From positions 1 to 64,000 of the forward strand of contig KZ111207.1 in the NCBI GenBank assembly GCA_002077045.2: a stretch of DNA of 64,000 nt, read 5' to 3'. A model generated the notes under the pieces. That model did no database searches. It was not told the origin of the DNA and worked only from the letters and a program-made list of their open reading frames with translations. The number at the start of each line of letters is the position of its first letter. Positions within the stretch are counted from its first letter, which is position 1. The DNA comes from Rachicladosporium sp. CCFEE 5018. Lineage: Eukaryota; Ascomycota; Dothideomycetes; Cladosporiales; Cladosporiaceae. Below are positions 43,810 to 54,364 of the stretch, piece by piece. The position numbers and the translations under genes were made by a program.

Positions 43810-44970
43810 ATGTCTCCTTCCAACACCCCAGCCGTTCCTTGCAAATGCCCCCTCGACAGCCAAGCCACCACCTCGAGCAACTGCCCCATCTGCAACGCTC
43901 CACTTCCGCAGCCTCCCCTGACCAGAGCTCTCTCCTGGCCCACACCCCTCCCAGTCCTCGCAGCATACCGCCGCACCACTGCGGTTGCCGACCACGTCCG
44001 CCAGGGGGTAGCTGGCCTTCTAGGCTCCAGCGCCTACGCTACGCCCGCTGACTCCGACGAGGACGCGGACGACGAGGACGCCTGGACCGACTGCTCGTCC
44101 GATGTCGGGTCCCAGGCGGACGCGCAGGAGTGGGAAGTCACCGGCGAGGCGAGCTGTCGATACGCTGCTGCTACTTCGTCCTCCAAGAAGCGGAAGGCAG
44201 GGGATGAGGTCGTGGAGGAGGCGCGGGTGACGCCGAGACGGAGCCCGAGGATCGCGGCGTTGACGCTCAAGAAGATCGAGGTGGCGAAGGTCGAGGCTGG
44301 CCCCAGCACGCCTAAGAAGGCTAAGGAGGTCAAGAAGCCTGTCACTCCCAAGAAGGCCGCTGCGTCGAAGCAGCCTTTCACGGCGAAGCGAGCAGGTATC
44401 CTCAAGAAGACCGTCCTTGAGATCCCAGCAACGCCAACCACGCCCCGCCGCAGCCCTCGCCTCGCAGCCAAAGCCGCTTTCGCCGCTGCTTCCGCACCTT
44501 TGACGCCCAAGACCTCCGCTTCTCGCCCGCCAACTCCATCCGCGCCCGCCAAAGCCCGTCGCACACGCAAGGCCTCCACCACCGCCGCCAAGGCTACAGC
44601 AGCCAAGCCAGCGAAACGCACCAAGACCACCGCCACTCCCGACTCCCCTTCCCCAGCTCCAAAACTGGTCAAGAAAGAAACCCGCTTCCTCATCACTGTC
44701 GCCTCGCCTATCGCGCCCGAATCGCCACTGCTAAAGCAGCTGGCGCCGCTCTCGCCCATGCTGCCGGGTCGCACGAGAGCTGAGCAGCGGGAGCTGGAGA
44801 CGACGGCTGCGATGAAGACGAAGGGCAAGGGAAAAGGGAAAGCGAAGGAGGTGTATCCTGGGAAAGGTGAGGTAGCCGGGAAGGGAACGGGAAAGGCTGT
44901 CGTGGTGATGGAGGGGGAGGGGAAGAAGGTGAAGTCGGTGGGGACTGGTCAGGGGAAGGCGAGGGCTTAG
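43810..44970 (+). CDS. Basic Lys/Ala/Pro-rich protein with TPRRSPR motifs, 386 aa
   Basis: The start is taken at CAGCAATGTC (43810), a good fungal context, rather than the in-frame ATG 28 codons upstream. Residues about 8-30 contain CKCPLDSQATTSSNCPICNA, four cysteines in a possible zinc knuckle. An acidic patch follows (DSDEDADDEDAWTDCSSD). The rest is Lys/Ala/Pro-rich, with VTPRRSPRIAALTLKK and TTPRRSPRLAAKAAF, two copies of a TPRRSPR-x-AA motif, and PKK/TPKK runs like linker-histone tails. Disordered and probably nuclear or chromatin-bound (inference). No family name can be given. The frame is clean over its full length and codon use is GC-rich. Confidence 0.6.
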   Translation: MSPSNTPAVPCKCPLDSQATTSSNCPICNAPLPQPPLTRALSWPTPLPVLAAYRRTTAVADHVRQGVAGLLGSSAYATPADSDEDADDEDAWTDCSSDVGSQADAQEWEVTGEASCRYAAATSSSKKRKAGDEVVEEARVTPRRSPRIAALTLKKIEVAKVEAGPSTPKKAKEVKKPVTPKKAAASKQPFTAKRAGILKKTVLEIPATPTTPRRSPRLAAKAAFAAASAPLTPKTSASRPPTPSAPAKARRTRKASTTAAKATAAKPAKRTKTTATPDSPSPAPKLVKKETRFLITVASPIAPESPLLKQLAPLSPMLPGRTRAEQRELETTAAMKTKGKGKGKAKEVYPGKGEVAGKGTGKAVVVMEGEGKKVKSVGTGQGKARA

Positions 44971-45195
44971 GGGCTGCCAGATGAGAGGCTGATGGGTGGA
45001 GAGGATCAGTAGGGCCAGGATGGCAGATTTACAAATATGTAATGTCTAATAGGAGCTGGTTCTCTGAAATTGGTCCCTTGTGTTCGCCGTCATGATGCTC
45101 AGTGGTGCATGAAAGGAAAAAAGTTATACCCATGTGCTGTGCTGACCAGCTCACACTCTCCCTGCACGGGGTTCTCATTCCTTGATGACTCTCCA

Positions 45196-46450
45196 CTAGT
45201 CGCCCTCGCAGCTCCCTACCCTGCCTTGGTATAGCGCGGGCACCTTCCACTTCACCCATCTCGAATAGCCGAACGTTAGATTGACGGAGTTATAGAACAC
45301 ATCTGTCTCCACATGTTCATCCAACAAGAATCTGTCGTAGAAGGCATACAGGTCCGGCGTCTGGCGGTCCACAGGAAACTGGCAATGGGTATGGTTCCCG
45401 ATACTCGAGTACCCCATGTTACTCTTCACCCCTAGCGCTTCATAGATCAGTCGACCAGCACTCATGCAGCCCCAGCTACTCCACGGACCAAGCCAGACGT
45501 AATCTGAATTATCAATCACAATCAGACCACGCGGTGCGACCAGCCCAGCCAGCTCATGATGATCGAAAGGCAGTAAGTCAGTGTTGTTCGCGAACTTGCG
45601 AAACTCAACAGACTCCCAAACATTCTCATCTACAATCTCAGAAGCCGTCTGTGTGCTTTCATTATGCGCTAGCTGATAATCAGATAACCTCCAGCACGCC
45701 GCACCTCCCGAGCCAGACTCCTGCGGTATCGTCAGTGCGATCCGCGGCTCGAATGCGCCAGTGACGAGCGCGCCTTTGCCGTTGCGGCTGCAACCTGTGA
45801 TCGCAAGACGACGAGGATTGATGCGAGCTTGTGGAGCTCTCTCAAGAGCGTCGATGATGCCACTTACGCCCCAAGCCCACGCTGTGAGGGCTGAGGCTGT
45901 GGCATTTGGGCCGTGGAGGTCGTAGAAGAGGCCTTGCCCGCGGGAGGCGAGGCTGTCTTGCTGAGCGAACTCGGAATTGTCGAAGACCATTGTGGCGATG
46001 TTTGAGGGAACTGGGATGCTCGGGGCGCCGAAGGCTATGACTGCTGGGAAGGGAGCTTTGCCGGTAGTAGGCAGGGTGATGTTCACTGTGTAGGTGATGC
46101 TCCGACCACCTACGGTGGGCGTAATGATCAAGCTGGTGCCGTTGGCCGAGAGCGAGGACTTGACGGTTGAGGGAGGGCCGGGCAGAGTGCCGAGCTCGTA
46201 CTTTTGGAACAGTACTGAGAGCTCTTTCGCGCGACATGGCCACTGAGCTTTAGTTCGGACATGCTGTCCGCGAACGGTGGTGAAGAGATCCGGCAATGTG
46301 CTCTCATTGCGTAGTGCGATGTTGTGTGGCAATGGAGGACATCGCTGTGCTGCAAGGATGTTAAAATCATGGCTTCGAGCACTGGAAAACCATAGACTTA
46401 CGAAACGCATAGACGACTGACAACCCAAGCAAAGCGAGTAGAGATCGCAT
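45196..46450 (-). CDS. CE15 glucuronoyl methylesterase, secreted
   Basis: Two exons (46450-46402 and 46349-45196) joined by a 52-bp intron give 400 aa. Exon 1 encodes the signal peptide MRSLLALLGLSVVYAF. The mature protein has RCPPLPHNIALRN, LPDLFTTVRGQHVRTKAQWP and the catalytic GCSRNGKGALVTGAFEPR, which contains the G-C-S-R-x-G-K signature with the nucleophile Ser. It continues with LTIPQESGSGGAACWRLS, DLLPFDHHELAGLVAPRG, and the catalytic His in GNHTHCQFP. The enzyme cleaves ester links between lignin alcohols and 4-O-methylglucuronic acid of xylan. No cellulose-binding module is present. Intact. It is 10 kb from the sugar island, with housekeeping genes between. Confidence 0.93.
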
Positions 46451-46888
46451 CGTGGATCTTGGTGAACTGTGGTCACGAACAAGGAGAGATCTTGGAAGTA
46501 CTCACCTTATGTATGCTATTCTCTGGCAGGCTAGCTTACAGTCCGCCGAACTGATGACTCCGTGTGGGTAATGCGAGGTTGACCTGCTGGTCGCGACGAA
46601 TTGGCTGAACAGCTCTGCCACTGCGGGCAATCGCCTGCAGCATGACGGTACCTTGCGATGATTGGCAACGACGAGATCTTGACAGTCGCGACAATAGTAT
46701 GGTAGGCCCGTGGGTTACAGTGCTGAGATGCGCAGTTCACGGCGGGAAGGATAACTTGCATTGTGTCAAGTTCTTCCACCTGTCGCGTGGCTTCCGCAGT
46801 GTTTGCGATCGACAATTACCCGGCTGCTGACAGAAAGTGACTTTGTTCGTGAGTAGGGTTCATTTACGAATATTTACCTAACACTTCG
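46451..46888. other. Intergenic, no gene seen
   Basis: Promoter side of CE15 and 3' side of the ferric reductase fragment. Nothing recognised. Confidence 0.4.
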
Positions 46889-47207
46889 CTATGCCCATGA
46901 GAAATGCTCCATATGCAGATAGATGTCCTTTCGCCTGCCCTTGAGTAACTCCACCTGCGCCTCGGCGACAGTGTTCGAGACATCATTCTGCATGCTGAGC
47001 GGCCCACATACGAACACGCCTATCCGCTCGGGCGCACTCGCAGACGTGAACTCCTCGCGCAGCAGAGCAGGCAGATCGGGTCGTCCACTGAGTTGCTTCG
47101 AGCTCTCTCCATTTGTGGACTCAGCATCCGAGTCGGAGCCGTGTTGTGAAGATGCATGTGTGGTCCCGAGCGCTTTCTCGGGGTCCTCCGATGCGTAAGG
47201 ATCTTCA
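46889..47207 (-). CDS. Ferric reductase-like protein, C-terminal part (cut by gap)
   Basis: The minus-strand frame enters from the N gap and ends with RIGVFVCGPLSMQNDVSNTV, then GRRKDIYLHMEHFSWA. This is the NAD-binding end of fungal FRE-type ferric/cupric reductases: a CGP motif followed by the family's C-terminal HMEHFSW-like end. An acidic/Ser linker with SDSDAESTNGESS precedes it, as in the variable loop of these proteins. The heme-binding membrane part and the FAD domain are missing because the contig ends. Intact proteins reduce Fe(III) at the plasma membrane. The gene may be whole in the organism. Confidence 0.75.
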
Positions 47208-47307
47208 NNNNNNNNNNNNNNNNNNNNNNNNNNNNNNNNNNNNNNNNNNNNNNNNNNNNNNNNNNNNNNNNNNNNNNNNNNNNNNNNNNNNNNNNNNNNN
47301 NNNNNNN
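47208..47307. other. Assembly gap, 100 N
   Basis: Exactly 100 N, the usual placeholder for a gap of unknown size. The left contig ends inside a ferric reductase gene and the right one begins inside a telomere-linked-helicase relic, so an unknown amount of sequence is missing. Confidence 0.99.
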
Positions 47308-48775
47308 CTTTTGCATCTCCGTTCTCGACCACGAGCTCAAAGGAGATATCTTCGAGATTGTCGTAATAGGTCTGCTTGCGGTACTCGGCATCGATACAGC
47401 CAGTTCTACGTTTCTGGAGGCACCGAACTACACATCGAGATTATTTGGTTTCATCAAGATCGGTCAGATGCTGATTCTGGAAAAAGCTATTCGAGAGGTG
47501 GAAAGTGGGGCCGTAGATAATGTACTGGACCCTCTGGACGACATGCATAGGCGATTCATGACTGTTGATAACTGCACTCCATTCAGCTGGGCTGTGTCGC
47601 TAAGGTTATTTGGTAAAAAGATTCGGGACAGCGTCACCTCTCTAGGATAAACTCAGTAGTCTGATGACGGGCAAACGGTGTTCTATAAGAACTTCGAGCT
47701 TCATGTTCACAGATTCCAGGATTTCATCGTCATGAAGATCAAGCGGGTGCAAAGTCTGTCAGGCGATCTTTTCATGCTCGCACCTTATAAAGCGCTGGAG
47801 GGTATAGTACCCGCGGTCTACCTTCACCGGATACGTGATAATCCGACCGTGACCGACTTGGGCTGGAGCTTTCTTCAAGACGACCGCAACAAAGAAGTCA
47901 TACCCTGTAAAAAGGGATGGCTATTGCGTCGTTTGCTGCAGAAAGACCGACTTCGAGAAGAGTACACTTACCCTGGTTATATCGAAGGGGTAATCTGGGA
48001 TAAGCAAGCCGTGCGAAAATACAAAAAGAAAATCGAAATTTTCTAAAGGACTTATTACTCCTGATACACATCACCTCAGGTCAGCCAGCGCGTGATACGG
48101 AGATCACCAGCCTCCAACATGCGAACTCTACTTTCCACCGCAACATATTCATTGAAGACGGCTTAGTCGCTTTGGTTACGTCGTACCACAAGGGATATAC
48201 ATGAACAGGCTCAACCAAAATCATTCATCGCTACCTTCCGAAAGAAGTGAGCGAACTCTTCGTCTACTCCGTCTGGATAGTACGCCCTTTTCTGCAAGAG
48301 CTCGACCTACTTGTGCCCGGGTCGAAACCGCTCTCCTCGTCGTTCCTCTAGCCAGATGGCGAGGGAAGCTGGAGCAGCCAGAGGCTTTCAGACATCCTGA
48401 AGCGCGAAACGGTAAAATGTTTCAAGGCCCCAATGACGATACCAATCTACCGTCACGTTGCTATTGCCATATCCCGTCGTTTCATCGACGAGGGAGGCTT
48501 CTAAGCGAGTTTATAATTCCGGTGACAGGGTAAGCGATCTCCAGATGGCACCCAATTCATCGACCGCTGGGCGCCTATATGCTCGAGGACTGGAAGAACT
48601 TCCGGGTCTTGTGGAGGCGCGAAGGGCAGGCTGTCGACTGGCTAGTCGTGAATGGCATGACCTCCTTGGGTTTGCTAGCGTGGTAGGGAACAAGGAAAGA
48701 CCTCTGTCAGAAGTTGTCAACGAAGCAAACCTTCAGAAACGTCCAACCCTACATACCGGGGAGTGCGACAATTGA
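47308..48775 (+). pseudogene. Telomere-linked RecQ-helicase relic A (N-terminal region)
   Basis: Frames in series: HELKGDIFEIVVIGLLAVLG, DNCTPFSWAVSLRLFGKKIR, then from 47678 FMLAPYKALEGIVPAVYLH and LGWSFLQDDRN. From about 48060 comes LLLLIHITSGQPARDTEITS, RNIFIEDGLVALVTSYHKGY and IHRYLPKEVSELFVYSVWIV. Near 48445 comes IYRHVAIAISRRFIDEGGF, and near 48570 STAGRLYARGLEELPG and REWHDLLGF. This order is that of the region N-terminal to the helicase in fungal subtelomeric RecQ-like proteins. The R...K...RH...YAR spacing recalls tyrosine recombinases. It ends before any helicase motif and carries at least three stops or frame changes. Paralogous to relic B. Confidence 0.65.
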
Positions 48776-49030
48776 GATACAACCTGAAGAAGTTGTCATT
48801 TTTGGAATACTGCAGGCACCGAGCCTTGACTAGCGTGTGTGATAGCGAGCCAGAAAAGAGCGCAAGGCAACTTTTAAAAAGTCGACCGCGTGCGAGGGTT
48901 CAACGAGACCTATTGGCTGTCCTTTCATAGCCGAGAGAAACTAGCATTGTCGATCACCTAGTTAGTCTGAGAAACGCCAATATCAGGACGTTCATCGTGC
49001 CATCTCCTTTGATAAGGCCAGTAATGTACT
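48776..49030. other. Spacer between helicase relics
   Basis: No coding signal; junction between two head-to-tail paralogous relics. Confidence 0.4.
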
Positions 49031-52000
49031 GTGGATCGTAGACGCTATCGAGTCCATGCTACGAGAGTCTTGGTATACGTCGATCGAGTGGCCGCCGGTG
49101 ATGAGTACTTCTTCAGCGCCGGGTCCCAGGAGTACGTGAGACCAGAAGACAATATCGAACCTTCGGAAGAACAGCTAGAAGCGTGGCATGCTGGGTGTGT
49201 GTTAGCAAAGCATAAGATACCAGTCGAGGACAAGAAGAAACGAATTAAGCTGAAGACTCGGCTCGTTGAGTTCTGAATACTCCTCGTCTGCCAGGATACA
49301 GGATCTCGACAGTATCGCTCACCGTTACTGAGCTTTTGTGCTATGCTGAGCATCAAATCGTCGACGTAAAGCTGGTTGGAGCCCGGCAACTTCAACAGCA
49401 ACTTATCAGCCATCATATGGGTAGTGCAGCTGCTACTCTTCTACGACAATGCTCGTAAAGAGCGAGACGGTCAGGGCAAGACGCTTGACCACGTCAAGCA
49501 CTACTGTGAGAACTTTCTCCAGCAGACAGTCGAAACACCGATGGGAGAGATCCTCCGCTGGCGTCTACTTCTGTTCCAAGTATCGAAAGACAGTGTTAGA
49601 GACCACGAAGCGTTTTGGGATGAGAACGAGCAGGTGCTAACGTACGAAGACACGGAGCTACGCATGGATCAGATACCAACCTTACTCGAGTCAGAGTATC
49701 GTGACTGTAGGAGGTTGCTGTACGAAGATCTGATGTTTGGCACAAAAGATGTCAGCTTCATGCACGCCTGGGCGTTGAAAGACGGTGCCAACATCGATAC
49801 TGTGGGATGGAACTTCACTCAGCATCGCGACAACGAGCTCCTGTTGAGAGGGACTTGCAAAACTCTACTAGCGGCTATCGAAAGATCCGACCAGCTTTGT
49901 CGTCTCTTTCTCACGGATACCCGCAACCCTGTTAACGGCTATACCTGGAGAGAGAACGCAGTTGCATCGTACGAGGCGACCGTGCAGGAGCTACTAAAGC
50001 GACTCTGCGTTTTGATCCATGTAAGTGGCGGTCAACCCGTGCGCGAGAGCGAGTTCCTTGCCATGACATGGCGCAATACTCAACGTCGACGATCGGTTAC
50101 AATCTGCCACGAACGGGTCATGATCCACGTCAGGTACCACAAAGGTCAGCAACAGACCGGTCGCTACAAGGAGAACGTCCGCTTCTTAGCACATTCAGTC
50201 GGCGAGCTCTTGCTTGACTACATCGTGTACGTAATGCCTTTACGGCAGATCCTCCTGCGCCAGCAGACGCCTAAGGCACTCCTCTCTCCATTTCTCTGGG
50301 AGAAAGATGGTAAGGTCGGGATCGATGGCCAGCTCAGTCGTTGCCTTGAGGATGCTAGCATTCGAGCGCGTATCCCACGACTTCACGGCTCGAGCTGGCG
50401 GCAGATAACAGTAGCAACTGTGAAGACCAAGTTTGCAAGTCACATTGGGGTATCCGAAGCGAATGTGGATGATCAGGACGCCGAAGAGATCGAGGAGGAT
50501 ATACGGATTATGACCAGGCAGCGGAACCACAAGACTCAGACGGTCAACCGAGCCTACGTCGACCAAACGGGAGCATCATTCGGGAACGTCTGGGATGGGC
50601 TCATCCGAACGGCTCTTCGCGCGTCGACGCTGTGGCAGGATTTCTGGGGCGTAGAAACGATTTTGAAGCCCAAGAAGCGAGGACATGTCGAGGGGAAATC
50701 TCGATTGACGAAAAGAGTAGCGATGGGAGTTTATCGACTGCGAGAGCCTTGGTTAGGTGATGCGTTGCTAGAAGGTGTGCGGAGACTGTATGGATACGAA
50801 AGTATAACATGGAAGTCGGCCGAACAGGAACAGGCACTGACTACGATCATATCATGGACGGAACAAGTCGTCGCCATCCTACCCACTGGCGCCGGAAAAA
50901 GCTTGCTGTTTATGCTGCCATGCACTCTCCCAGATGCTGGCAGTACCATTCTCGTTGTTCCACTAGTATCTCTTCGCGGAGATTTTCTTCGGAGGTGGCA
51001 CGAACATCAAATCGACCATATCGAATGGCTCCCGGGTGAGAAAAGAGAGTCGAGTCTGGTGCTAGTGACCGTCCAAGCTGCATCAACGAAAGTTTGAAGA
51101 ACGGAACTTTCTTGTCCGACCAAGAGTGATACCAGCGTCGAGCAACAGGCCCAACCTCTTCTATATGGTTCGCAAGGCAAGTCGGGGAACGGATCGTTGC
51201 TACACCAGGCTGTAGCCGAAGCACGGGATGCGTGGACCCGTTCTGGACTTTTGGATTCAAACCGAGACAAGATCATCCTCTACGTCCGGAAGCGAGACGA
51301 GGCTAAGGAGCTTGCTGACTTGCTTGAGTGCGGCTCATACACAGCTAGGAGCGGCACGACGATAGAGAAAGGCGAGGAAGTAGCGAAATGGCTCGCGTTG
51401 ACAGACAAACCGTACCTGGTAGCGACGAGCGCCTTTGCAGAGGGCTTTGACTATCCTCACGTAAGGCTGGTCATCAACGTCAACGAGCGGGAGTCGATTG
51501 TACTGTTCGCACAAGAATCAGGTCGTGCTGGCAAAGACCATGAGAAAGCTTACTCTTTGGTCTTACTGCATCCACTTGGGAGTCTGTGGAAGATGATGTA
51601 GAAGCACCAATCGTAGCAGATATGTCGGCAAGAAAAGACACTAGTCTGGGTAAACGGCGGGAGAGGAGAGCGATTCACCGATACCTCGACGGACGGCAAT
51701 GCCATCGGACGTCACTTAGCGAGCATCTTGACTCCCGCGAGCAGCAGCGCTGGTGTATGGATGAAGATGTGCCTTGCGATATATGTCAGGAATGCCACCA
51801 AGGCCCAATTGACCCGCTAGAGAGGTGTGAGCGCTCCGCTACGACTAGTAGGGAGTTCACCGGGCCCGGAATGATTCAAAATGTGCTACAGAGAGATGGC
51901 TTATTGCTTGCTGGATACCGGGAAGACGTGATAGCGGTGCGAGGAAGCTGTCTTCTTTGTCGAGCTATAGGAGAGCGATGGGATCACGAATTCAAATCGT

Positions 52001-52378
52001 GTCACCGGCGATATGATGTGTTCCATCAAAAGAAGCAAGCGCGCCACAGGAACGCGTCGAACGGTCGGTAGTGGCTCCAACCGTATTCAGGATGCTTTTG
52101 GTGTCTGAATCCGCAGTCAGTCTTGCCAAAGAGCCGACATGCAGGCGGCAGGGCAGTCAGATTTCTCCGAGGAGAGTGACGTTGTGCTACCTCTCTGCTA
52201 CGGTATATTTCACAGCGCACAGGGTCAAGAATGGTTGCTAAAAAGGTTCGGCAGATCTTTCTCAAGTGTCGAAAGCTTTTTCGATTGGCTTGATGAGACA
52301 AGCACTTTTGGAGGCGGGCAAGCGATCCAGGCAGTGCGGGTTGCTGAAGACAGTCTACCTGACTTTCGACTAGGATAG
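49031..52378 (+). pseudogene. Telomere-linked RecQ-helicase relic B
   Basis: A long frame (49376-51097) reads LIHVSGGQPVRESEFLAMTW (Arg223), HVRYHKGQ (Lys256), HGSSWRQITVATVKTKFA (Arg342), RQRNHKTQTVNRAYVDQT (His385, Tyr394). The helicase then starts: Walker A LPTGAGKSLLFMLP (505-509) and TILVVPLVSLRGDFLRRW. At 51094 a stop follows AASTK and the motif II-III segment is absent. After a shift, 51197-51601 holds the second RecA lobe (DKIILYVRKRDEAKELADLL, LVATSAFAEGFDYPHVRLVI) and motif VI QESGRAGKDHEKA. Then come a Cys/His part (CDICQECHQ; GSCLLCRAIG) and, from 52140, LPLCYGIFHSAQGQEWLLKR ending GGGQAIQAVRVA. In intact form these are RecQ-type DNA helicases of chromosome ends. Dead here. Confidence 0.75.
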
Positions 52379-52789
52379 TCGAAGTGCATTGGAGATGTGC
52401 GATCCTTCGATCCTATTTTTTCTCAATATGTAACTCTCAGGATTAGGTTTACCCGTAGAATCAGGATCAGGAGCTGCTGACCGCTATATAAGTAAAATAT
52501 GAAATGGAAAGGGAAATGAGATAGGAGATGGGAGATGAGATGAGATGAGGGCCCGGAAGGGGAGGACGACGACGGTCGTAGCGGGCGCCGAGCAGTGAGA
52601 CGGGCAGTGAGACGGACAGTTGGAAGAGCAGACTCTTATCTCCTCTAAGAGGGAGCACTATCATGAGGGACCGCCCCGCTCCGGTCGGCAGTGACAGCTT
52701 CTTCCTGCTTCCACGTTTTGAAGGTGGCATTCGGGGCCAACAGTCTGATGAGGTCCGATAGGGAAGACCCAAGCGTAAGGAGGTATCCC
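52379..52789. other. No gene; A/G-rich low-complexity stretch
   Basis: About 52500-52630 is purine-rich (GAGATGGGAGATGAGATGAG and similar) with GGACGACGACGGTCG and GTGAGACGGGCAGTGAGACG repeats. No coding signal. Confidence 0.5.
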
Positions 52790-53163
52790 TTAACGATGCC
52801 ATCCATCGACTTCGTCCGTCAATTTCAGATAACGAATCGGCGTCTCAAGAAGACTCTCCTTCTCCACTATTGCCGCGAACTCCATATGGTGCTTAAGCTG
52901 CCTCCTGCGAACGAGAGCTTCCTCGTTTGTGATGCTGTATGCAGGTACTAAGCTAGAGTGTGCCAGAAGCAAGGGCGGACTTACTGCAAATATACAACAC
53001 CTTCTTTGCTTCCTTCCTTGTCTCCGTCGGCCACGAACACCTCATAATGACTGACATCTGGCTCAGTGGCTTTGATCTCGCTCGACACCCATTTGATGAG
53101 CTCGCGCAGACGGTCCTCTTTCCCTTTCTTGAACGATGCAAAGACGACGACTTTCAGAGTCAT
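52790..53163 (-). CDS. Small ABM-domain protein (antibiotic biosynthesis monooxygenase fold)
   Basis: Minus strand. Exon 1 (53163-52985) starts MTLKVVVFASFKKGKEDRLR and includes EPDVSHYEVFVADGD. A 50-bp intron (52935-52984, GTAAGT...ACAG) keeps the phase and joins ITNEEALVRRRQLKHHMEF. It ends LKLTDEVDGWHR. The product of about 107 aa has the ABM beta-alpha-beta pattern: a first strand, an amphipathic helix, S-x-x-E/Y-x-V strand, and the H-x-x-x-F/H helix (KHHMEF). Such proteins are cofactor-free monooxygenases or stress proteins. It is the only clean gene in the 47.3-55.7 kb debris, so it may be recently inserted or still selected. The substrate is unknown. Confidence 0.65.
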
Positions 53164-54364
53164 GTTTGAGGTTTATAGTGTTGTAGTATGAGGCGTCAAT
53201 GTACGCAACCCCGTGGAGGTAGGTGGTCGGCCAGCTCTCATATGCTTTGGCCTCCATGGTGTCACTGTCTGTCCATGCTTCGATCTGCTAGACTTCAACA
53301 AGGCGATGTAACGGTGTGGCGAGATGGCATGATGGCGTGATGGCGTGATGGCGAGCTGGCGTGATGGCGTGATGGCGAGCTGGCGAGATGGCGAAACATT
53401 CTGGACTTCCTTTATGACAAGCTTCCGCTCTTTCACATGTTCACGTCGTGCTGGCACGTAGAGAGTGTCGATGCGAAATCCATTGGGCATCTGCTTCTTC
53501 GAGTACTCCGCTGCTGACTGGCCCGGGTATTGCGAGCCGGATGGACATTTCGCAAAAGCGACCTGGAACTTACGAAGTAGGCGACTCAATACGCATATTT
53601 TGACGTAAGCTCTGGCAGAGGTGTCTTACAGTAGTCGAGCCAATTTGCAGTACCCAGCTCGAATGCTGCAACCTTCGTCCTACTTCAGATCCAGGTAGCA
53701 GGCCGCGAGCCGGGCTTTCGGCCGACGTGAATACACCGGCACCGTTTCGTCAGATCCAATCGACAAATACTACTTTGCCGGAGCGCTGCTCGGCTTGTAG
53801 CTATCGATGTACTCTTGCAATATTATCCATGTACAGATGGTCAGGAACTGGAGCGGGATTATCAACATTCCGGCTGCCAGACTCGCCAGTTCGACCAAGG
53901 TGCGATGGACGTCATTGCTACGAAGACGCTGTAAGCTCAAGGCACGGGCGATTCCAAGGTGCATCTTCTGCTTCGTACACGCCGCCATTGGGTGCCTGCG
54001 TCACCAACACCATGTCCCTGTCGCCACGGATCGTCGATGCAACATCACTAGGCAATGTGATATCGTTGAGGACTTGGCAAGATATCTAGAAAGTGACGGG
54101 TCGTTCACTGCTTCGCTAGGCACGTTGTAGCGTGGTAGTTGGTAACATTTTGAAGGGGAGAAATTGCTGCGATGAAACTCTGCCATCATTCCGCAGTCCC
54201 AAACGAGTGGTAGATGCTCTCAATTCCCGTTCGAGTCGAACAGCTGTATGCATCGACATAGCATCGACATACAAGGATATCTAACTTTAGAAGTCTTCCC
54301 CACGTGAGGCCGCACCCCACGTGACGCCTTGACTTTTCATGGTTTCGTCTGATCTTCATCTTGT
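53164..54364. other. No convincing gene
   Basis: The minus-strand frame 53173-53589 (FRIDTLYVPARREHVKERKL near its middle) partly translates the minisatellite and is not supported. Plus-strand frames at 53727-54130 overlap in several phases with no domain. The region contains AT-rich and ordinary spacer sequence. Confidence 0.45.
53317..53396. repeat. 8-bp minisatellite, 10 units
   Basis: Ten consecutive 8-mers of the form TGGCRWGM: TGGCGAGA, TGGCATGA, TGGCGTGA (twice), TGGCGAGC, TGGCGTGA (twice), TGGCGAGC, TGGCGAGA, TGGCGAAA. The middle shows a 24-bp higher-order unit (GTGA-GTGA-GAGC). Confidence 0.95.

Noticed and set aside
44034..44828. A 264-codon minus-strand frame, Ala/Val/Ser-rich
   Set aside because: Antisense to the basic TPRRSPR protein, with composition that simply mirrors it; no domain.
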